Made by a program: the position numbers and the translations under genes. Under the pieces are notes generated by a model. That model was given only the letters and a program-made list of their open reading frames with translations. It was not told the DNA's origin and ran no database searches. 64,000 bases of DNA from Albugo candida (lineage: Eukaryota > Oomycota > Peronosporomycetes > Albuginales): positions 434,001 to 498,000 of the forward strand of contig JBDOQK010000019.1 in the NCBI GenBank assembly GCA_040437565.1, in the 5' to 3' direction. Positions 1 to 11,852 of this stretch are shown here, one piece after another; within the stretch, counting starts at the first letter, position 1, and each line of letters begins with the position of its first letter.

Positions 1-1019
1 CAGAACACTCTCGACAGCGACTGTCTGGCTTTCATCAGGATGTGTTTCTGATCCTCCACAGAAAATCGTACGTAACCGAAGCTGTCCTCCATTTACTGGA
101 TCAGTGATACAATACCACTTATCACTGACCGGATCTTGTGTTCGGCATAATTGTGCCAAAGAAACTCGCATCGAGCCAATGTTCCGATCCCCAGCGTCAA
201 AAGAGTTAGCTTCTACATCATAAGATACCGCAACTTTGCTTCTTTGCATCTCCTTCTCCATACTTTGATCGTGCCATTCTTCAGAAGATACGCGTTGATT
301 CGTTTCCATGCTATTCAGGCTACTTCCGCTGCAGCTTTGAGTGATATGACTACTGATACTATCACAGCTATTGCTGAGCAATTGCCCACTAACAGTAGCG
401 GCATTCCATCGCAATTCTTCACATCGTTTATTGCCATCAAAACAGCGAATAGCTCGCTCTCCTTTGCTCGAAAACATGTCGAAATAAAAACTGCATTCAT
501 TGAATAATTGCACACTAATGAAACCATCCATTGCTTCCTCGCAATTGAAATTCTCAATCTCAAAAATGTGTCGAAATTTGAACTTGATAAATTCTTGTCT
601 TGGAATTGAAATTGTGTCGGACCGAATGGGAAGACAGTTTGCGCAATCAAAACCGCTGCTTTCGTTCGATTTGTTGCAGTGAGAGTGTAATTGTACCACA
701 ACATACACATCCGTCATTGCGATTGGTAGCGGATATAAATCACGCACACTTTTGAGTTCCACAAATAAGCGGCGTTTACTGTACATACGATGGAGAAGGC
801 TACGTCAGGATTCGCATCAAGCCACTGAAAAAGCAGAATGAAAACCTCATAGCGGCCGATGAGCAATTGGATTCTTTGCCCTAATGTAATGTTCACAAAC
901 AATTCAATTATGATACATGCTGTGATTCTTCTTAAAGTCAAATTATGTACCGTACCTGAATCGAAAGTACGAATAGCACTTGCAGTAAATAGATCTAGTT
1001 TCTTGCGACACGGAGACAT
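1..1019 (-). CDS. C2-TBC Rab-GAP, first displayed copy (partial)
   Basis: This is the 5' part of the C2-TBC gene annotated in full at 2406-4606. The first 2305 bases of the window repeat 3588-5892, and every translated stretch compared is identical. The copy runs off the left edge of the window, so only the N-terminal C2-like part and the serine-rich linker are visible. Because the repeat stops exactly at the N gap at 2306, I read it as the end of a contig that overlaps the next one rather than as a second gene. Confidence 0.6.
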
Positions 1020-1067
1020 TGCTCATTTGGAAGACAGCAGAAGAGTAACGGCCACTGACCACTTACG

Positions 1068-2305
1068 ATGTCGCAGTCAGCAGAGACCAGTTTGACTACG
1101 AGGTGGGTGGATCCATGTAAAGGCGTTAGAATTGGTATACCCTTTCTGATAACAGATATCAATGATATTTACAAATATAACTTGATTAGCATGCGCGTCG
1201 AACGAAATGCGGCGTTGTCGTACGCTTTTCTTGCTGATGCAGCTCTTTATTCAGTAATTGTCATTGCCAGCCTCGTTCAGCTAAGTCGAAATTGTTGGTA
1301 TTATCGTTCTCTCACCGTACAAAAGATGATACACTTTTTCATGTTTGTTGGATCATTAAGTGCGTTCATTGTCGATTTCAGCATATTGTTTACTGACCAT
1401 TCTATCTCCAGCTCGTACAATCTTCCTCGCATTCGTCGCTTTCGACTGGTGTGATGCTTTAACAGGAAAAATTCATCTTTCTTCGTGTTCTCATCTTGAA
1501 CGTGACACATTTTACATTCTCGATCAATTCCCTATTTTGATGTATGTTGTCATCTACACCATGCTGATCCAATTCTGGGCACAAGTGTATTATAATGCTA
1601 TCAACAACGCACAAAAGCTCCAATATCTCATTCGTCCCGCCCTCAATGTGTGGATACTGGTACGTTATTGACATTTAACGCATCAGCAAAACGCAAGTAA
1701 TCGCTGCTTGCGCTTGATACAGTGCATCATCATCGGACAAAGCATTCTTTGGATTCTTTATGCCACTTGTCTCCGGCGGGAACGTACGTCTCAATTGAGT
1801 TTATTTCTTTTCTCGAAAATGATGTACTCTTTTCACAGGCAATTTTGTCACTCAAAGCGAAGCACTACTCAATTTGTTTATGTTCTCAATAATTACCGCA
1901 GCTTTTGTGTACTTTGGAAGGAAAGCTTATTTGGAGCTCAGGTCTGGTTGTTGGTAGGAATCATAAGTCTTTGACTCTTAATGTTTGTAGATCGATTCCG
2001 ATTGAAATGAGTCTCCGCTCGAGGAAAATGAAAGAGGTGAGACCCGATACGTTTATTTTATGTTGGGTTTTGTCTCACATTCGTTTAGCTTATGGTTATG
2101 ACGATTGCCTGCACAAGTTGTTTTCTGACGAGGAGTGTCATACAGATCTTTATATCGGAAGAAACACATCAGCTGCATGATCGAGCAAGTTGGTTTATCA
2201 TAACGATGTACTACGGCGCGCTAGAGCTGATCCCTTCCATCACTACTCTGTATTACAATCGTCATATTCCCATGCAAAGTAGACGATTTCATCAAGATGC
2301 TGACA
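1068..2305 (+). CDS. TOM1/THH1-like 7TM protein, first displayed copy (truncated by gap)
   Basis: This is identical to 4655-5892 and is cut by the N gap at 2306. It encodes the same multi-exon, multi-pass membrane protein described at 4655-5984 and lacks only the last part of the final exon. It is probably the same locus seen through a second contig. Confidence 0.55.
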
Positions 2306-2405
2306 NNNNNNNNNNNNNNNNNNNNNNNNNNNNNNNNNNNNNNNNNNNNNNNNNNNNNNNNNNNNNNNNNNNNNNNNNNNNNNNNNNNNNNNNNNNNNNN
2401 NNNNN
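2306..2405. other. Assembly gap (100 N)
   Basis: The run is exactly 100 N, a placeholder length. Twelve other gaps in the window have the same length: 22523-22622, 25247-25346, 26107-26206, 26618-26717, 27201-27300, 27702-27801, 28148-28247, 28925-29024, 31120-31219, 45974-46073, 50823-50922 and 59609-59708. The fourteenth run, 62394-62493, is also 100 N. Confidence 0.95.
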
Positions 2406-4606
2406 TGCGAAGTGTTTCGATCACTTCTTTTGGGTAATGATCCGCTTCATTCAAAGCACCATACATGAACGCATCCGAATCCAAAGTGAGCCTTTCAGCT
2501 TCCTTGATGCAAAAAAGAGCGCGCTGAAACTCATTCACCTCTAAAAGTCTCGGTTGGATAAGTCGTAAATGATGGAGAATCACCGGGAAAACCACAAACG
2601 AGCCGTCTACAAGCAGCCAGTCGAGGATTCGATACACTGTTTTGCTTGGAAATGTGGTCGTGAACAGACATAGGAGCCACTACAGATCATTCGTTTTAGC
2701 TTTCGACTACACAAATCGGAGCAAACACATTCACCTGCGATCCGAGCAGTTCCAGCGGCAGATCCACATCTATACTGAAATCGTCTAGATCTGGCAAATG
2801 CTCCGCTACTAGATCTTTGAGCACCCGCATATCGGTTTGCGTGTCCACCATCGACGGTATGTAATAGCGAGGGAATATATCTTCACAAATAAGTGCCAGT
2901 AGCCAGAATATGGTTTCTTCTTCGAAATCCTGCAGCAAAAACGCCACAATAAAATTGAGTCCCTGCAGAAAAATGTCGTCAGTATTACGTCTGTCGCCCT
3001 CCAAATCGATGTGGACAAACTTGACAGTATCCAATTGCGACATTGCGTATCGAATACGCTTGCAATACTCTTCGCAAAGCAGCTTGACCCTTTTTCATAA
3101 ACTTTTTCGTGCTGAACGTTCTATTCACGTCTAGTTCAATCTGTCGGAAAGCAATAGAATCCAGCGTATCAACTTGCTCCAAAAGATTTTCATAATAGCC
3201 TGAGCACTCGGATGTTCGCTTTTGTTCTATGGAGAATGAATCAGTAAGCACCCACTAAATTGTAGTTGAGCAACAATTCTCACCTGTACAGGATGCATAC
3301 ACAGATGAACGCCAGTGCTTTGGAATACCGACATTTCGAGCCAAATCTCGAAATAATTTATTTTTCGGTTCTTTTAGCCTTCCTTGACGCCGCTTTTCAG
3401 TAAACTCATCGGGACACCCAAACGCTCTTTCCCAAATTCCACTGCGTTGTTCTTCGCGACATTCCACATACGAACGCAAGTGAAAATGCTTCCTTTCTTT
3501 GGCCTTGGACGTGTCCCGATCGCAATCGTTCATCGACTTTGGTTCATGCAGAATTCGATCAAAAATCTTTTCCCGTCCTGTTTTGTTCAGAACACTCTCG
3601 ACAGCGACTGTCTGGCTTTCATCAGGATGTGTTTCTGATCCTCCACAGAAAATCGTACGTAACCGAAGCTGTCCTCCATTTACTGGATCAGTGATACAAT
3701 ACCACTTATCACTGACCGGATCTTGTGTTCGGCATAATTGTGCCAAAGAAACTCGCATCGAGCCAATGTTCCGATCCCCAGCGTCAAAAGAGTTAGCTTC
3801 TACATCATAAGATACCGCAACTTTGCTTCTTTGCATCTCCTTCTCCATACTTTGATCGTGCCATTCTTCAGAAGATACGCGTTGATTCGTTTCCATGCTA
3901 TTCAGGCTACTTCCGCTGCAGCTTTGAGTGATATGACTACTGATACTATCACAGCTATTGCTGAGCAATTGCCCACTAACAGTAGCGGCATTCCATCGCA
4001 ATTCTTCACATCGTTTATTGCCATCAAAACAGCGAATAGCTCGCTCTCCTTTGCTCGAAAACATGTCGAAATAAAAACTGCATTCATTGAATAATTGCAC
4101 ACTAATGAAACCATCCATTGCTTCCTCGCAATTGAAATTCTCAATCTCAAAAATGTGTCGAAATTTGAACTTGATAAATTCTTGTCTTGGAATTGAAATT
4201 GTGTCGGACCGAATGGGAAGACAGTTTGCGCAATCAAAACCGCTGCTTTCGTTCGATTTGTTGCAGTGAGAGTGTAATTGTACCACAACATACACATCCG
4301 TCATTGCGATTGGTAGCGGATATAAATCACGCACACTTTTGAGTTCCACAAATAAGCGGCGTTTACTGTACATACGATGGAGAAGGCTACGTCAGGATTC
4401 GCATCAAGCCACTGAAAAAGCAGAATGAAAACCTCATAGCGGCCGATGAGCAATTGGATTCTTTGCCCTAATGTAATGTTCACAAACAATTCAATTATGA
4501 TACATGCTGTGATTCTTCTTAAAGTCAAATTATGTACCGTACCTGAATCGAAAGTACGAATAGCACTTGCAGTAAATAGATCTAGTTTCTTGCGACACGG
4601 AGACAT
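2406..4606 (-). CDS. C2 domain plus TBC (Rab-GAP) domain protein, 3' end lost in gap
   Basis: TBC proteins stimulate GTP hydrolysis by Rab GTPases on endomembranes. A C2-like strand pattern (RRLFVELKSVRDLYPLP) starts at the ATG at 4373, followed by a serine-rich linker. The TBC part begins with GIPKHWRSSVYASCTG, continues after introns with RNVAIGYCQ/GLNFIVAFLLQ, then EEETIFWLLALICEDIFP and WLLCLFTTTFPSKTVYRILD. This order matches TBC motifs A to C. Introns on the minus strand include about 3020-2967 and one after the residues LELLGSQ. An open stretch at 4606-4380 with two possible short introns (ending near RYEWLDANPDVAFSI) looks like 5' exons, but its join to the C2 frame near 4375 is unresolved. 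The 3' end runs into the gap. The gene is divergent from the 7TM gene at 4655. Confidence 0.8.
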
Positions 4607-5892
4607 TGCTCATTTGGAAGACAGCAGAAGAGTAACGGCCACTGACCACTTACGATGTCGCAGTCAGCAGAGACCAGTTTGACTACGAGGTGGGTGGATC
4701 CATGTAAAGGCGTTAGAATTGGTATACCCTTTCTGATAACAGATATCAATGATATTTACAAATATAACTTGATTAGCATGCGCGTCGAACGAAATGCGGC
4801 GTTGTCGTACGCTTTTCTTGCTGATGCAGCTCTTTATTCAGTAATTGTCATTGCCAGCCTCGTTCAGCTAAGTCGAAATTGTTGGTATTATCGTTCTCTC
4901 ACCGTACAAAAGATGATACACTTTTTCATGTTTGTTGGATCATTAAGTGCGTTCATTGTCGATTTCAGCATATTGTTTACTGACCATTCTATCTCCAGCT
5001 CGTACAATCTTCCTCGCATTCGTCGCTTTCGACTGGTGTGATGCTTTAACAGGAAAAATTCATCTTTCTTCGTGTTCTCATCTTGAACGTGACACATTTT
5101 ACATTCTCGATCAATTCCCTATTTTGATGTATGTTGTCATCTACACCATGCTGATCCAATTCTGGGCACAAGTGTATTATAATGCTATCAACAACGCACA
5201 AAAGCTCCAATATCTCATTCGTCCCGCCCTCAATGTGTGGATACTGGTACGTTATTGACATTTAACGCATCAGCAAAACGCAAGTAATCGCTGCTTGCGC
5301 TTGATACAGTGCATCATCATCGGACAAAGCATTCTTTGGATTCTTTATGCCACTTGTCTCCGGCGGGAACGTACGTCTCAATTGAGTTTATTTCTTTTCT
5401 CGAAAATGATGTACTCTTTTCACAGGCAATTTTGTCACTCAAAGCGAAGCACTACTCAATTTGTTTATGTTCTCAATAATTACCGCAGCTTTTGTGTACT
5501 TTGGAAGGAAAGCTTATTTGGAGCTCAGGTCTGGTTGTTGGTAGGAATCATAAGTCTTTGACTCTTAATGTTTGTAGATCGATTCCGATTGAAATGAGTC
5601 TCCGCTCGAGGAAAATGAAAGAGGTGAGACCCGATACGTTTATTTTATGTTGGGTTTTGTCTCACATTCGTTTAGCTTATGGTTATGACGATTGCCTGCA
5701 CAAGTTGTTTTCTGACGAGGAGTGTCATACAGATCTTTATATCGGAAGAAACACATCAGCTGCATGATCGAGCAAGTTGGTTTATCATAACGATGTACTA
5801 CGGCGCGCTAGAGCTGATCCCTTCCATCACTACTCTGTATTACAATCGTCATATTCCCATGCAAAGTAGACGATTTCATCAAGATGCTGACA
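3588..5892. repeat. Direct repeat, copy 2 (identical to 1-2305)
   Basis: This is the counterpart of the repeat at 1-2305. It continues past 5892 into unique sequence, so this is the more complete version of the locus. Confidence 0.9.
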
Positions 5893-5984
5893 CCATTCGA
5901 AGAAAAGGTCGACCGAATCAGAAGCTTGCCGAATCTCTCACGGAGACTTTGCTAGTCGATGGAGTCGAATCCAGTGAATTATAA
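4655..5984 (+). CDS. THH1/TOM1/TOM3-type seven-transmembrane protein
   Basis: This is a multi-exon, multi-pass membrane protein. Exon 1 starts at the ATG at 4655 and contains two hydrophobic segments (after RNAALSYAFLADAALYS and after QKMIHFFMF). A short intron (GTTTACTG...TCTCCAG) leads to a segment TIFLAFVAFDWCDALTGK and then FPILMYVVIYTMLIQFWAQ. The pattern of an aromatic helix ending in a FWA-x-Y motif resembles the DUF1084 (TOM1/THH1) family, whose plant members are tonoplast proteins needed for tobamovirus replication. Further introns follow, one ending near 5305, and the last exon ends in a basic tail at 5984. The exact exon joins are not all settled. The function in oomycetes is unknown, and a GPCR-like role would be speculation. 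Confidence 0.6.
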
Positions 5985-6029
5985 AGCAAAGGAATTGAGA
6001 TGCACATAGACAAAGCGCCAATGCTGAAG

Positions 6030-7779
6030 CTAGGATTCAACTTTTAGTTCTTGAGATACTTGAACCAGTGTTTCCAGCATGATATTATTCTCCTCAAATG
6101 TTCCGATGGTAGCACGCAAGCAATCCGATAAAAGATGTTGATTCCCACGATAACGAATGACTACACCTTTATCAGCCATACGCTTGTAGACTGCAAAAGC
6201 TGATGGAACCTGTTTTTTGGAAAGACAACACTTGAGTCACGCAGATTTCGGAAATGGCACTTTGGAGAGCATACCCGGAAAAGGACAAAGTTTGAGTCCG
6301 ATCGAAAAATCGTCTTGACAAAGCTCAATCCTCGCAGTTTTTCAACCACACGTCGTCGTTCCTATCGAATGCAGGAAGCTGGTTCAAGATACACGAGAGC
6401 CATTGATTCCGAGCATTTGAATGTACCGCAAGTATCTGCTGGATATTTCTTTGAAACTCATTCTGATTATCCAACGCCTTTAATGCGATCTGATAGGAGA
6501 CGTATGTGATGATCAACGCGGAATCAAGATTTCTTAGACGTACTTTTGCTGATAGTTTACTGATATTATATGGAGCTTTGACATTGTTCAGAATTTGGAT
6601 CAGTTTCGGGTTTGCAAAAGCACACCCAACGCGTATTCCAGCCAATCCAAATCCCTTGGAAAAGGTCTGCAGCACAACAAGACGCTCATAGTTGTTCACA
6701 AGCGTGCACAGACTCTTTGCATCAACGCTGAAATCAATGTAGGCTTCATCGACGACGACCAAACCATTGAATTTCTATCGATTCGGATCAGTGAAAATGC
6801 TTCGGTAAGATGTGTTGGTCTCACCGGTGCATTCAAAATGGCTTTAATGTTCTTCCACTCCAGCAAATTTGCTGTCGGATTACCAGGACTGCAAAGAAAT
6901 ATCAATTTGGTCCTTGCAGAGATTGCGCGTAGAATCTATATTTCATCACTTCAGATCGAATGTGATGTATCACTTTTTACGTACTTTGGTCACATCGAGG
7001 TGAAATGATGGCATGGCATCCTTCTACAATAACAAGCTCAGATCAATCTAGCAGCACGTGTCGAGCATACTCACATTCAGTCCGTGGGGATTTGTTTCTG
7101 GTGTATTCAGCTTCAACGGGACCGTGGCGATCTTCACATCATGAATATGCGCGCAAACAGAGTACATCCCATACGTCGCCGGCGTGATGAGAATCTCATC
7201 CTGACTTGGAGTACAGCAAATACGTATTAAAAGATCGATCGCCTCGTCACTTCCGACTCCGAGAAACACATTTTTTGGCTCAATACGATGACCAAAACTC
7301 GCGTCTTTATTTCTATATCAAATCAACTATCATTATGGAACGAATACAATAAATCAGCACCTGAAATGGGTAATGGCTTGCTTCAATTCCATTTGATACG
7401 GGCATGGATAGCGCTCCAAATGCTCATTCAGTAGCTCGATATCGGCGCTCGTAAGCGGTGGACCGAGTGAATTTTCGTTTGCGTCGAGAAGTATCCCTAA
7501 GAAAGTAAATGCATGCAGTTGTGTTGCTAGTGAAGCGTCATTCCCGTCCGCACCTTGATTGTAGTCATCCCGAGCGCATCGATACGGACTTAATGTCAAT
7601 ATATTTGGTCGAATGATTGATTCAATAGTGACTTTGTCGGATGATTGTAACATAGCGATTGCATATTTTCTCTTCAGCTGATGGAATTGTGCTGCAATGT
7701 ATCCCGCACCAAACGCAGTAATCGCTAACGCGCTGCCAAACCAAACATTATTATATCGGTCACTCATGAGGTGATGCAT
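6030..7779 (-). CDS. hisC: Histidinol-phosphate aminotransferase (HisC-like), N-terminal membrane segment
   Basis: This PLP-dependent fold-type I aminotransferase belongs to histidine biosynthesis (imidazole-acetol phosphate to histidinol phosphate). In order, the sequence shows RPNILTLSPYRCARDDY, GILLDANENSLGP, FLGVGSDEAIDLLIRICC, the segment ITPATYGMYSV, IFLCSPGNPTANLLEW, VVVDEAYIDFS and LVVLQTFSKGFGLAGIRVGC with the PLP-binding Lys in TFSKG. The C-terminal exon has ADKGVVIRYRG and a segment CLRATIGTFEEN. These are classic HisC blocks. The gene has at least four short introns. Unusually, a hydrophobic segment (about residues 12-32, VWFGSALAITAFGAGYIAA) precedes the enzyme, so the protein may be anchored in a membrane or organelle-targeted. 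The ATG at 7779 is the first in frame and one at 7767 is an alternative. Confidence 0.88.
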
Positions 7780-7855
7780 AGAATTAATATATTCGATATG
7801 TTGTCGTCTATATTTGCAGATAATACAAGCAACAAGCCTAATATGGTAATTGTAG

Positions 7856-9394
7856 TCAACCCTCGCTGTCGGATGCTAAATTGATGATCGCTGAACGCGC
7901 TGTCGCGGCTTCTGTGTTGTCTCCATCGGACCCGCTCATATCCGACATGGTCAGCGTCACAGAATCTTGTCGAAATGACTTGTTGTTTTCTATTTTGACT
8001 GCACAGCGTCTCTCAGAAAAGGCAGAATGTCATATTGAACTACGCAACGCACCCGATTCTGAATAACGATTCAATTCGTGATTTTTCTGATCGCGATTGC
8101 AGGCACCTATACAAACGGGTCTCAGCGTCATCATAAGCTCGTGAGTGAAATTCTGAACCGTTGTATAGTCGTTCGCGCTTCGCGCGTGTGTCGACGCGAT
8201 GATCCTCTCTATGATGCTTTTTATTTTCTCTTCGATAAGAATCTGGCGCAAAGTTGAGATACTTTGATATGGCTTGATAAAGCTGACTGTGTACCTCTTG
8301 AGTCATTGATGTGACGCCTGCTATTCCACGTTCTTGTACTTGGTTCTTGAGTGCTGAGAGGCACATTCATGGCGATATCATCGTCTCTTTGTAAACATTG
8401 CAAATGATCATCGAGCCAGATAATCATGGACGCAAGCTGCTGGAGATCTGCTGATACTGAATCGCGAAAGCCTAATGATAAAATAATGCTGGCTTTTTCG
8501 AACTATAGATATGGAAATGCATTCAGAGCTACCTCACCAACAACCCAGATTTCCTTCCGCAAAACGTTCTTCACGTGACACAATGAGTCGTAAAAGTCGC
8601 CATCACCTTGCACCCAAGTATCATCAAACAGCTTTTGACGGGTAAGGAGATCTAACAAACCGGCTAAAAGTATAAATCGATCGCAAATCTGCGCAAAGGC
8701 GTGAGAATGAAAAGCGTTGCGCATGAAGAAATAACAGACTTACGTTTTCATAAGCCAGTGACAGTAGCTTTGTGGCGATGCTGCATACAGAGCACGCATC
8801 AATGCAGCCAAGTCAATCGAATTCTTGTGACTTACCCGTTATCAACGCCTTTCTGAACAAACTGATTGAAGCGAAAATGACATCGCTTACAGCGACACGC
8901 ATAAGTTTTTGTTCCATAGACTTTCAACTGAAACTGTTCCAAAAACATTCACACTTCTCTTACAGCATACTTTTGCGGATAGAATGCAAACCTGTGGTCC
9001 ATGAGGAGGGGCTGATTTGATCATTGTGAAAAAAGAGGTTGTATATTGTCTTCGCTCATGGGTGAAATACCATCGCTCTGAACCACAACACGGAGTCATC
9101 AAATGATTGCGTGCGCTGTGCAGTACCTTTGATTTGCGCTTTGCTCTTTTCTTCAAGGAATCCACGCAATTTCAAATAATTCAATCCTCCTTTCTATAAA
9201 AGCTAATCGTTCGGTAGCAATTCATACAATGCTTTCATAAACACCACAAAACCTTTTGTCCATTGATTTCGGCATACGCGCCGTCTAAATGGCACATAAA
9301 TGGTCGAATTATTCCAATTATTAAGTATATGTATGCAAACATTGTTACCAATTATCAGAGCTGTCGCGACTTCCGTCTCAACTGATTCGGTCAT
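7856..9394 (-). CDS. NYN-domain (PIN-like) putative ribonuclease
   Basis: NYN domains are PIN-like Mg-dependent RNases. The gene is fragmented by many short introns and no single long frame covers it. From the ATG at 9394, splicing by GT-AG introns gives TALIIDGAYAEINGQK, then a segment KGGLNYLKLRGFLEEKS. After further exons come FVQKGVD and ICDRFILLAG joined to DGDFYDSLCHVKNVLRKEIW. The acidic residues in LIIDG, QKGVD and GDGDF are where the NYN catalytic aspartates belong. The chain continues with FRDSVSADLQQLASMIIWLD. The last exon at about 8010-7856 is serine- and acid-rich and ends at 7856. Two or three internal joins remain uncertain. The gene runs tail-to-head toward hisC on the same strand. 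Confidence 0.65.
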
Positions 9395-9498
9395 TCGATG
9401 AGTCTAAAGTTTGATGGCAATGGCGATCTCAATCTGTAGGCTCTTTCTTATTGGCTTACGGCTATAGAATGCACCAATCATAAGCGCATATATACTCT

Positions 9499-11852
9499 GT
9501 GCTAACCAACGATTGGTCTAAAAGAACCTTCTCGTGCACGGAAGCGCTTCAAGTCGCAATCCATGACATCCGCTATTTCAACGCTGCTGGAGCACGTTCC
9601 ATGGCACGAATATCACATCGGGTACGCAAAAACGGTGTACTAATGTCTCATATCATTACACGTATGTCACGCAGTGTCACCGATTGCGCAGAGCTTACAA
9701 TGAATGTAATCGCTAATTCACAGCTATCCGGTAACTTGAGTGTCGTATGGCAATTCTCAGTGCAAGAAGGCGAAATTCATTTTCAAACCACACGAAACGG
9801 AGTCAAAGAGAGCGATATATCGAGACACAGAATGCTGCATCCAAACGAGCAGAGCGATAACAAAGCATCTTCGTGGTGGACACGCTCAAAATCGTGTTCT
9901 TTGACAATTGCGCAATCGTTGGAATCTCTACAGACTTTTCATGAAGGGACTATCGAGCACGTGACTGCAGGAGACGCTGTTGTATTACGATGGGATACTT
10001 TCTTCTCCAAGATTGAGAGTCGGATTCGGGCACGCGCTTCAGTTGTCGAGAGAATGGGAAATAAGAGACTGGAAAGAAGCGACGAACATGAAGTAGTGCA
10101 CGAATACCGCCTTAAAACTCTTATGAGTGCAAAGCCTCTACCATACTTGATTGCAAAGGATTTGAAGCAAAGGCCGCATTTGGGTCAGACAAAAGCTTTA
10201 GAGAACCACCAGGAAGCACTGATACGGAATTTAGAACGCGCCGTCACCGATATGATTGCGATTTTCATGAACCAGCCTGATGTTCCTCTACATGAGGGTT
10301 CTGTGCGTGCGTTTATACTTTCATTAGAAGCCATTTTACTGGATGGCATTCAGGTAGCCATATCTGTTTCTCACTCGATATTCTCCTCAATGCCGATCGT
10401 TGACGTGCATAGAGTCATTTGATCCGAGACAGCTGGCCGGAAGCGTCATATTTGGTATTCTTGATGGAGACCAAGCATGTTTTACGCGATGATCGAGGGC
10501 TTGTTGAGGAAGTCGCACAAACGCAAGCATCAAAGAAAGCTTCATTTCTGGGTTGGACGATTGCGCGGTGTTTCCTCTTTGGAGCATTGAATAGGAACAT
10601 TTTGCATCACGCGATCGAGAATTTGATAAAGAGACGATCCATTATCGAAAGCTGTTACCGCCAGGACGCTTTACTGTATGAATATCGTCAAGCCAAACGC
10701 ATTGTGTCGCTTCTGAGCGCTTTGCATGGAACCAAATTCTCAGTCGATCCTCAGGTTGCGTCTTTGAATGATATCCGACTTCCATTCAATGTCTGTCAGT
10801 ACACTCCAGCTGATCTGACCAGCGATGACGACAATGTCCATTCCTTGAAGAGCGTTCATACTGATACTGCAAATGCTGTTGGCTATTGGCTCGCCAGTGC
10901 GTCAAATCCCAGCGATAGAAAATTCTCGTCACTGAGCGATTGCTCACTGCCCAAATACTTGCTGCATACTTTTGAATGGCAAGTAGCAGAGATCAGGTAC
11001 TTGGAGACTCAATCGCTTCCTTTCATTGATTTGTGGTCTCTTGACAGTCGAGGATCCTTGAAACGTATCCAAATATGTGATAATGTGTCAGTTGATTCGT
11101 CCTTTGTGGTGGTCGTACAATTCCAATTGCAAGCATTTGACATATTCCTTTCATTCAGTGCTCAGGACAGTCTCAAGGACCCAGGAGACGAGAATACCGC
11201 ACATTCCCGGCGAGAAGGATTGACAATTCCCATACAGACTTTTTCATCGACATTTGGGACGGAAGTAGTCTTTTACCCACAAGATCCATCACAGCTGAAA
11301 AACAGGGCTCTGCTCATGGAATTGGATAACTCGTTTTCTATGTTGCGATCGAAAAAAGCCCATTATCGATATGCGATTGTATCCCAGGATCAGTACGACG
11401 CCGCATGGATATCATGCATCGAAATGGCTCAGAGCATTTGCTGGAAACAGCAGAGTTTGCTTGGAGAACGACGATGTGCTAGCGTCCATACCACCCAAAG
11501 ACGTCAAGAAGAGGAATTAGTACGCGAACAACACCAAAGTAAAGAGGATCGAAGGATACTGGGAATGAATGCATCCTTCTTTACCAATTCAGTGTCGTAT
11601 CTTAAAGCTGGACTCTTGGATAGCGGCAAAGATACTGACGAGTGCGCGCTGTGCATGACAATCTTTTCGTATTTTGGCCGCCAATTTCCGTGTCCATCCT
11701 GTCATCAGATCGTCTGTGTTGAATGTTCTCGTCATCGAATGTCTCGAAATTCCGATCGAGTTTGTGATCGATGTTTTCTAAAGCATTTGGATCGAGTCGT
11801 TCGTATCTCTTCCATCTTTGACGTCCATCCATTCTCATGTTGTGATATTTAG
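9499..11852 (+). CDS. Oomycete FYVE-like zinc-finger protein (probably the N-terminal half of a FYVE-formin gene)
   Basis: Two long frames are joined in phase by a 59-base intron (10354-10412, GTAGCC...GCATAG), giving about 750 residues. The first frame opens at a GTG, so the true start is a later ATG such as 9601 or lies in an unseen upstream exon. The region upstream of the finger resembles the weakly conserved START-like part common in oomycete FYVE proteins (tentative). Near the end are four Cys pairs, CALC, CPSC, CVEC and CDRC, spaced like a FYVE finger, but the basic R-H-H-C-R patch is replaced by SRHRM. Binding to PI3P is therefore uncertain. The frame closes at a TAG that sits inside a good 3' splice site, so the reading probably continues into the formin at 11853. 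Confidence 0.7.

Larger units (their letters stand above)
1..2305. repeat. Direct repeat, copy 1 (identical to 3588-5892)
   Basis: All open frames recur with a constant offset of 3587 bases, and the translated segments compared are identical. The copy ends exactly at the 100-N gap at 2306-2405. This is the signature of two contigs that overlap but were placed side by side. A genuine tandem duplication is not excluded without reads. Confidence 0.9.

Noticed and set aside
1-5892. True tandem duplication of the Rab-GAP and 7TM genes
   Set aside because: Identity appears complete and one copy stops exactly at the N gap; five other gaps show the same pattern, so unmerged contig overlap is simpler.
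7881-8066. Plus-strand 61-codon frame
   Set aside because: It is antisense to the last exon of the NYN gene, which has a better acidic, serine-rich coding pattern.
9499-9501. FYVE gene start at 9499
   Set aside because: The codon is GTG; a true ATG lies downstream (9601) or in an upstream exon not identified.
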